Source: Dichotomocladium elegans (taxonomy: Eukaryota; Mucoromycota; Mucoromycetes; Mucorales; Lichtheimiaceae). From it: DNA of 64,000 nucleotides. A program made the translations under genes and the position numbers. Numbering within the stretch: the first letter of the stretch is position 1; every line of letters begins with the position of its first letter. The DNA lies in NCBI GenBank assembly GCA_025716815.1, contig JAIXMN010000020.1, positions 682,001-746,000 on the forward strand, given 5' to 3'. The notes beneath the pieces are model-generated. The model was given only the letters and a program-made list of their open reading frames with translations, searched no databases and was not told the DNA's origin. Shown here piece by piece: positions 57,341-64,000 of this stretch.

Positions 57341-58490
57341 ATGTCTTCGACTCCCATCAGGATTGGTTATGGTAATGCCTCCCTCTCTCCCTCTCTCCGA
57401 CTACTTATCAGCAACCTCATGATTTTGTAATTGTTTGGCTCTCTTTAGTTCCTGAACACTTCTCTACTCCGCTGCACATCGCGAACCATCGAGGCTTCTT
57501 TTCTGAGAACAATGTCTCGGTTGAACTTGTCTGCTGTCCAGGTAAAAGCGCGAGCGTCTGGATAGGTACGCAAGGTTTATTTGTATGATGTTGACTCCCC
57601 GAGTGTTATTACTAGGTGGTACGGGCGAGGTAATAGATCGATAGACTACTCCCCGGGGGGGGTTTGTTAGTTCGACAACGCGCTGAGAGGAGAAGATTCT
57701 TGTTTATTAGATGACGCAAAAGCTTCAGGAGAAGTCGCTGGATATTGCGATTGCGCTGACGGAAGGGTTGGTGGCGGGGATCAGTAAGGGCCAGAACTGG
57801 TACAAGATTGTGGGCACCTATGTCGATGCTCCTCTGTGCTGGGCCATCTCGACAGGGGCCGAGTCAAAGCACGGATCAATTGACACGCTGAACCACGCGA
57901 CTGCGGCGATTTCTCGATTCGGTTCGGGCTCACATATCATGGCCTATGTGCTGGCTGACCAGCAGGGCTGGTTGATGCCGGCTACGGGTGCTTCCGAAAA
58001 CCAGGACGTCTTCGAATTCAACGCGCTCCACAACTTTCAAGCCATGCGCGACTCGGTCAACGACGGTACCTCAGACTTTTTCATGTGGGAGACTTTCACC
58101 ACAAAGCCGTATCACGACGCTGGCGAGGTACGCCGGATAGGCCAGATCACGCCGCCCTGGCCTGCATTCATGTTCGCCGCCCACGTCGATCTTTTGCAGC
58201 AACGCCCGACCGATGTCCAACACGTCCTCAAAGCGATCCAAAGGGCCAGCACGCTCTTTATCGATCAAAAGGAAACGGATTCGGTCAAGCTCGTCATGGA
58301 GACCCTCGACTACAAGGAAGAAGATGTCCGGAGCTGGTTCAAGACCGTCCATTACCCCAAAGACAACACGCGCGTCTCCAGCCGCGCCCTTCAAGTCACT
58401 GTATCCACATTAATCAAAGCAGGCGTCGTTGACCAGCCGGGCCCTGCATCCGAGACCCTCGTCGATCTCCAGATTGCCACACTCGAATAG
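57341..58490 (+). CDS. THI5/SsuA-like periplasmic-binding-fold protein
   Basis: The start MSSTPIRIGYVPEHFSTPLH leads into a substrate-binding-like fold. Motifs: IANHRGFFSENNVSVELVCC, GGTGEMTQKLQEKSLDIAIA, LTEGLVAGISKGQNWYKIVG, VDAPLCWAISTGAESKHGSI, RFGSGSHIMAYVLADQQGW and EFNALHNFQAMRDSVNDGTS, FFMWETFTTKPYH. Introns of about 60-120 nt separate the first exons; the last exon from 57711 is long. The order is typical of NMT1/THI5-like and bacterial SsuA/nitrate-type binding proteins, which in fungi occur as free cytosolic proteins. Function is not established; a thiamine-precursor role is one possibility, and horizontal origin another. Confidence 0.75.
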
Positions 58491-60230
58491 TCCATGCATA
58501 ACCATGTATTACGTCTGACCAATGTATGACGTCTTCTTTTATCTTTAAGCGATGATGAATCCATTTCTCTATGAAGAGAGGCGCACAGCGCTTTGTTGTT
58601 GATGAGTCATCCTCTCCCCAGTCAATGTACTGTATTCCCTCCACACCGGGTCTACAGAGTACCTGCATACGTAATCTGTCTTGCAGGCTCTTTGCGCGAT
58701 TACGTATACACCGCTTGCACTGGTAGAGCAAGCTTGGTTAGAGATGAACACGAAATGCAGCGTGGCATGGTCCATGAAAGGGACTCCTGCAGTAGACTAA
58801 ACAAGAGCAATATCAACGTTGCGTGTTACTAAATCCATAAGATAGCAACGGAATGCGTAATGCATTTATTATCCATATGCACACCTGGAATGCCTTGAGC
58901 TTTATCCGTTACCAAATAATGGCCCCCGTCACATCTTTATACTGACAGTGTTCGTCTCATCTAGTATAGCCTTGGAGTTGTTTTCACTACTGTATCAAAA
59001 TCTGGCTCTTTCTTGATTAGTGCAAGACAGAGTACGTATGCAGGTACTCTGCATACCCAATGTGGAGGGAATACATCGACCAAAGAGAGAATGGCTCATC
59101 GTCAAAGAGATAGTCCATAAGCCCGGACAATCATGCTCATCAATAGCAAGGCCCTGGTGCCCCTTCTTCATCCAGTGATGATGTGTATGGAAGCAAAAAG
59201 ATCATGTGACTTTGATCTTCCGGATACCGTCCGTGGCGATATACAGAAACCGTCTTGTTCATCTTATCATCTCCTTCGACTGCTTGAAAAATGTGGCTCA
59301 CTTTCCTTCCTGGACGCTGGTTTTATGCAATCGGATTGAGTGGTTCCTTCTTCGATATTCCAACTTTTGCCTGTACACACTAGGACACATGCTATCACAT
59401 TCCATTGGAAGCTGCTGTGGGTTGTGTCGCATGGGATGGATCTCCTTCCGTGTCGGTTGTATGCAGTCCTTTCATTTTGAATGTTGTAAAAAAAAAACCC
59501 AGTATTCTTTGCGTTTCAACCCAAATTACAGACTACGTGTGTGATGCATCCATGGGGGGGGGGAGGGTGGATGCAGGCGAAGGCCAGCGAAAGTACGGAA
59601 CCCACGGTCTGCATTCATTCACTGACATCTGATAAATTGTTCAAACCAAAGCTACATTGTACGTATAAGTTTTGTTAGAGGGAAAAAAGATCTTTCAACT
59701 CTTACAATGCTGTGCTTAAGCTCGTGGCGCATAGGCCCGGGACCTCTGGGCGAAAAACCATGGGCCAAGCATTCAGACGCCGGCATCCGAAACAGGCGCA
59801 TCTTCTCCACCGTGTTGCCGTCGATACGAGACATGGTACTGCTACTACGAAATTAGGGTAACCATTTCGCTGTGCTTTCATGGGCATTAGGCAAGGAGTT
59901 CAGCAAAGGTGATGGACACCTTCTCGCCCTCCGGCCAAAAAGATGATAGAGATAACATACTACATATGGCTTGAACCTTTGCATCGAATCTGGGGCTATT
60001 GTTCTCGGGATGAACTCTATGCGCTGGAAATGTGTTTTAACAGTTACCAGCCCGTTAGAGCGACCAAAGGAATTTACATCGATATTCCTGTACAGTTGTC
60101 AGCACTGCGTTTGCTTGTGTGCCATGCAAGATTCCAGTTATGTATGCCAGCTCACATATCTCCTGATGAGGCTAGATACAGGCCTCCATAGTTGGCTTGA
60201 GTGGGTTGCTGTGGAGAGGAAGTGGCCTTA
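58491..60230. other. Gene-poor region
   Basis: About 1.7 kb. A short minus-strand frame from 59834 (MSRIDGNTVEKMRLFRMPAS...) could be a first exon but has no continuation. No supported gene otherwise. Confidence 0.35.
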
Positions 60231-60515
60231 AAATGTACCGCATACAATTGGACAATGGCATAGATGCTAGAGAGTGTAGGAAACTTATCTTCGAGTGATC
60301 GATGGATTAAGATCCATTGGTGGACATAAGCATCATCGATGATCTCAATTTCTCCCTGTGGACCTAGAATGCTGGATCTATCGAAGTAGGGAGTCATAAT
60401 AACTAGTGGATCATCACGATGAGGAACATGCCTTATATGGATTGACCTTATCACTAAGAAGATCCGCTGTAGAGTGGGTGGCGGTGGTAGTGAGGCAGGT
60501 GATAAGACAACACAC
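60231..60515 (-). CDS. Coding-looking minus-strand segment, unrecognised
   Basis: About 95 codons on the minus strand without a stop: RIFLVIRSIHIRHVPHRDDP, VIMTPYFDRSSILGPQGEIE, IIDDAYVHQWILIHRSLEDK, FPTLSSIYAIVQLYAVHFKA, with a plausible acceptor at 60516. It looks like protein but has no start, no clear downstream exon, and no motif I know. It could be part of a decayed gene related to the ABC fragment just upstream. Confidence 0.3.
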
Positions 60516-60843
60516 CTGGATTCAGATAAAGTTAGCTTACATAATCAGCTATAGGAGGATAGATTCATTACGTATTAAGCGCTTATCCTGACTGTATATC
60601 TTGGACAATGGTTTATTTGCCTAAGTTTGCGACGTTCAGCATGTAAATCTCTGTAAAAGACAGTTTCAGTAACTCTTGACAAACATGAAAAAAAAGCTGT
60701 GGTTATGGATGCGATTGCGGATCCAAAAACCCAGATCGTTATTATATTGCTTTGCATATTTTTTAGTATTGTATGTTTTTTTGTCAGACGCGGTACGCCT
60801 GCCAAAGTAAACAAGCGCCAGACCCTTTCCCCTTAGTATAAGT
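60516..60843. other. Spacer
   Basis: About 330 bp between the coding-looking segment and the ABC fragment; nothing recognised. Confidence 0.3.
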
Positions 60844-61062
60844 TTAATTTGCATCAACGCCTCCAGGGCCAAGTCTAAAGCGTTTTGTGACAGCATGCGG
60901 GATTTCTTCTTCATGATGGGTGACAAGAATGAGCGCCTGATCCGCACGCATGTGATCCTCCAGCCAAGTGTTGATCGAATTGATCATGTGACTGTCTAGA
61001 CCTTGGAAAGGCTCATCCCAAGATGATGAGAGACAACAAGCAGAGGTTTTCCAGAAATACAT
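60844..61062 (-). pseudogene. ABC-ATPase fragment (Walker B to H-loop)
   Basis: The minus-strand frame ends with WDEPFQGLDSHMINSINTWL, DHMRADQALILVTHHEEEIP and HAVTKRFRLGPGGVDAN: Walker B with catalytic Glu, D-loop and H-loop of an ABC ATPase. Upstream, the signature-motif region cannot be read (only a scrambled-looking RIPGRFAMYFW), and neither Walker A nor a start was found up to 61600. It is probably a truncated or decayed copy. An intact gene with unusual introns cannot be excluded. Confidence 0.55.
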
Positions 61063-62471
61063 AGCAAAGCGTCCAGGAATACGTTAATCTTACACATCGC
61101 GATATTCACTTACCAGCGCCGTCGGCATATGGTATTTGCCTTGTTGCGTCATTATTGGTATCAGCCACTTTATAACAGAATGAGTATTCAACAGAAATCA
61201 TGATGGCTCTGCCATCAGCTTTAAATTATACCGAAAGTACACAAATAGGTGTTGTCTGGAGATGAATGACATGGATACTCACTTATTTACAGCCTGCTCC
61301 TCGATACCTTTCTGCAACATCGGTGTGCTCAATCGAATAGCCTCACTGTTATAGCCCTACTGTTCATGACACTGCGCTTTTATAGACAGTAGTGAGCAGG
61401 GTTATCGGTTTATCCACCTCTTCTACAGCACGCCGCGACTGTCATCCCATTTCAACGTTATGAAACACGCTGACTGGTAACAATTAGGGGACAATGCTCG
61501 ACGACTACCGCTTGTATCACCACTACCACCTTGATCCGAAATCATATAAGAACGAGAGTTGTTTTTATTCAATAAAGAGGACCCCGTCTCAAATCTCGAT
61601 TTTGGCCTTAACGGTTTTAACACCTGCGACTAACCCTCCAACCACCACACTCACCCTCTGTTGTTCGGGACTGTATACGGCTCTTCCGAAGGATCTTTTC
61701 CAAGGCTGCCGTATATCGGGTCCACAATCGATATTAAGAGTGTCCTCTGTCATACTTGCTATCATACAATAAAAAAGATTAATTGAAGGCCTTTATTCTG
61801 ATTGTATAACCCCACATTTATTGTCCTAGTTGTATTAATTGAGTTGTTCGACCGCATTTATTACTCTATCAATTATTTGACTCATCGCAATAAACCTCGT
61901 TATATATCCCATCCGCCTCTTCATTCCATCCATTTAGTAGAAAATACCCTATAATAAAAACACCACCAAATTACCATCGTCCCAGTCAAATCACTGTCTC
62001 AGTTCCGGTGATCTGTTCCAGAAGTCTTTCTGGTTCTGCCTTGTTCCTGGTAATAGAAGCGTGAGGCCCGCAGCTCGGAGGTTGCAGAAGTGATTTCAAA
62101 GGCCTCGTTTCCCATCCTGCTAAAGGTTCTGGTAAGTGTCACAGCGAAGAAAGCTATGAATAATGGAGAGTAGGTGAGCGACTGTATGATGGAAAAGCTC
62201 TAACGAAACTTTAAAAAGACCAAGCACAAAAGACTTAGAACGTATCAACTATGATCTTTCTCGGTCGATCTCTGATATTTAACGCCTCGTCGACTGTTGC
62301 CGGTTTTGTATGCGCGAGAACGAGTACGAAACAAAGAAATACGAAGTGAAAACGGCCACGAGCGGAGTAACCATGCGCAGCCGTCAACGATGATTCTTTG
62401 TTATTGCTTATCCCGTTTGCCATGTCTATTAGATGGTTGTTCAGCGCACAGTTGCCAAAGAATCCAATTCT
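61063..62471. other. Gene-poor region
   Basis: About 1.4 kb of AT-rich sequence. Short frames (for example 61494-61772, plus strand) lack motifs. Nothing else supported. Confidence 0.35.
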
Positions 62472-62958
62472 CTAGAGCCACTGAACTAGGGGTGACCGCT
62501 TGGGACGTCGCTGACGACAGCACATCCTTGACGATAATTTCGCCGTTTGCCGAAAACTGGGTCAAATCAGACGTAGTTAGTTCGAGAAGAATCGCAAGAA
62601 GCGGTTTTACAGCAAAAATGAGGTGAAGTAATGAAAAATGGCTACATGGAGCTCTAAAGTCTTGATGAAAGATTATATGATCCTATTTCGACCGTCAAAG
62701 AGGTTACGTAAATTATCGGCGTTATCTTTCGAAAGGATCTGATTTGCTAGAGCCATCGAACTAGGGGTAACCCCTTGGGACTCTCTGACTACAAGACATC
62801 CTTGACGATAACCTCGCCGTTTGCCGAAAACTGGGTCAAATCAGACGTAGTTAGTTCGAGAAGAATCGCAAGAAGCTGTTTTACAACAAAATGAGGTGAA
62901 GTAATGAAAAATGGCTACATGGAGCTCTAAGGCTTTGATGCAAGATTATATAATATTT
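62472..62958. repeat. Imperfect tandem duplication (about 215 bp unit, 275-bp offset)
   Basis: Two direct copies, 62472-62687 and 62747-62958, share long identical runs (for example TTGCCGAAAACTGGGTCAAA and GTAGTTAGTTCGAGAAGAAT) with scattered substitutions and small indels. The first copy lies in an open frame ending SRRIARSGFTAKMR; the second has lost the frame. It may be a remnant of a repeated element. Identity is not recognised. Confidence 0.8.
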
Positions 62959-63053
62959 TTGTTAGTGACTTTTTTTTTCTTAGTTCACATGCTAAAGTGG
63001 AAAGGTATAGATTAAAAGACCCATCCACACCTCCCTTTTCTTCCTTGCCAAAG

Positions 63054-63066
63054 ATGTATTCACCAT

Positions 63067-63130
<64 letters not shown>

Positions 63131-63974
63131 GATCTCTTCTCCGTGCTCCGGCCGGAAAACCTCCCGCGCGAGGTGGTTGAGGGCAATGCCTTACAGCATC
63201 CCTCAGGCGTCTGTTCGCTGCAGCCTCCGTCGTCGCCGCCTCTACATACGGGAGGCCAATGCGGCAACGGGCATCGACGCGGTGTTGGCGATGCTGGAAT
63301 CGCGACCCGCACTGCCTGTCGCATCCGGGTATGACTCGGATGTATCCACAAGCGTCTCTTCGGAGATCTGCTTGGGATCGTCCTTGTCTTCCCGGGGCGC
63401 AGGCGGATCGCGTGGTCCGCTTTGCCAGCGCGTCACTCCGTGTCGTGCTCAGCGTCGCTTTGGACCTTATTCAAAGCGGGCGCTGCTGGCCGTGCGCTCA
63501 CGCCAGCAGCAGCATCGACGAGAACGAGGCGATGCGCTGTACTTGCAGCAATTACAGCAGCAGTACCAGCAGCATCAGCAGCAACAGCAACAGCGCCTCT
63601 GGCTTCAAGCCATGCGCCCCGCCGCTCCTTTCTCCTCCTCTTCCCCCGGCCATAGCGTAGGTGCATCACGGCATCGGGCCATCACACCTCGCTATGCGCC
63701 GTATCCGCATCCTCCTCTTCCCCCACGCCGGCTCCGCAAGCGCGTGGAGATTGACTTGGCCCCGGCCTCGTCGTCCCACCCTGCGTCTGACCGGCGTGTT
63801 CCGCCAACCCCCCGCCGCCAGTACGTGTGCCGGCGCTGCAGGCGCTATGCGCCATATCCCCGTCCCCCTCTCACGCCAGCAATGCGGAAGTGCTTCGGCA
63901 TTCCGTATATGCTGCGTGATGGGGACGTGGTGATGAAGGTGGTGACGACGCCCTTTGTGGCCGTCGCGCCATGA
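63054..63974 (+). CDS. Low-complexity protein with (Ala-Thr)n tract, unrecognised
   Basis: From ATG at 63054 an unbroken frame of 306 aa runs almost to the window end: MYSPSATATA..., where a hexanucleotide repeat encodes about ten Ala-Thr pairs, then Arg-rich sequence, a Gln/His run (YQQHQQQQQQ), and a C-terminal part with a duplicated phrase (RYAPYPHPPLPPRRLRKR and RYAPYPRPPLTPAMRK) ending FGIPYMLRDGDVVMKVVTTP. The GC-rich composition leaves several frames open, so the frame is not proven. The repeated RYAPYP phrase is the best evidence of coding. Function unknown. Confidence 0.45.
63067..63130. repeat. (CAGCAA)n hexanucleotide repeat
   Basis: About ten tandem copies of CAGCAA inside the terminal open frame. 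The same repeat would read Ala-Thr, Ser-Asn or poly-Gln in the three plus frames and poly-Leu/Val-type on the minus strand, which inflates apparent open frames here. Confidence 0.95.
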
Positions 63975-64000
63975 GCAGCTGTGGTTTTGGCCTTCGGGTA

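Noticed and set aside
62992..63351. Minus-strand poly-Leu frame
   Set aside because: Product of the CAGCAA repeat read on the other strand; not a gene.

Overview
The window looks like nuclear DNA of a filamentous fungus, most likely an early-diverging Mucoromycota (Mucorales-type) species. Three things point there: dense short GT-AG introns of about 50-110 nt, the gene content (a PTEN homologue, an extra G-alpha, a TBC/Rab-GAP, a septin, and Zn2Cys6, bZIP and C2H2 regulators), and decayed mobile elements that resemble Mucorales Tc1/IS630-type and Fanzor/TnpB-type proteins as I remember them. The genus cannot be fixed from sequence alone. Gene structures come from hand splicing. Where exon coordinates are listed, the reading phases were checked to join.

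Layout. 1-6281: a 5'-truncated bZIP regulator (+), then three minus-strand genes: HTD2-like mitochondrial hydroxyacyl-thioester dehydratase, a G-protein alpha subunit, and a hexose transporter whose promoter has a TATA box and clustered GCGGGG (Mig1/CreA-type) sites. 6282-11670: a gene-poor block with two decayed copies of one IS630/Tc1-mariner-like transposon. 11671-18938: peroxisomal enoyl-CoA isomerase (+), a Cys-rich GPI-type surface protein (+), a coiled-coil protein (-), RPL10 (-), and a GFA-family Zn protein (-). 20381-26463: TSR3 (+) and JIP5 (+), both ribosome biogenesis, then SAR1 (-) and a four-finger C2H2 regulator (-). 28611-44397: PKR1 (-), PTEN (+), TBC Rab-GAP (-), MDV1 (+), a coiled-coil protein (-), a large Zn2Cys6 regulator (-), and a PLP aminotransferase (-). 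44600-45900: a frameshifted relic of a Fanzor/TnpB-like nuclease. 48128-58490: hexokinase (+), TIM21 (+), a Cdc3/AspB-type septin (-), two small unrecognised genes, and a THI5/SsuA-like binding-fold protein (+). 58491-64000: mostly gene-poor, with an ABC-ATPase fragment, an imperfect tandem duplication, and a terminal ORF built around a CAGCAA microsatellite.

How the genes work together: there are no operons. Loose themes are sugar uptake and phosphorylation (transporter, hexokinase), membrane traffic and signalling (SAR1, TBC GAP, PKR1, PTEN, G-alpha), ribosome production (RPL10, TSR3, JIP5), and mitochondria/peroxisomes (HTD2, TIM21, MDV1, ECI). The most unusual items are the Fanzor-like relic, a peroxisomal signal that exists only after the last ECI intron is removed, a 12-nt microexon in TIM21, and a G-alpha with an altered TCAT motif.
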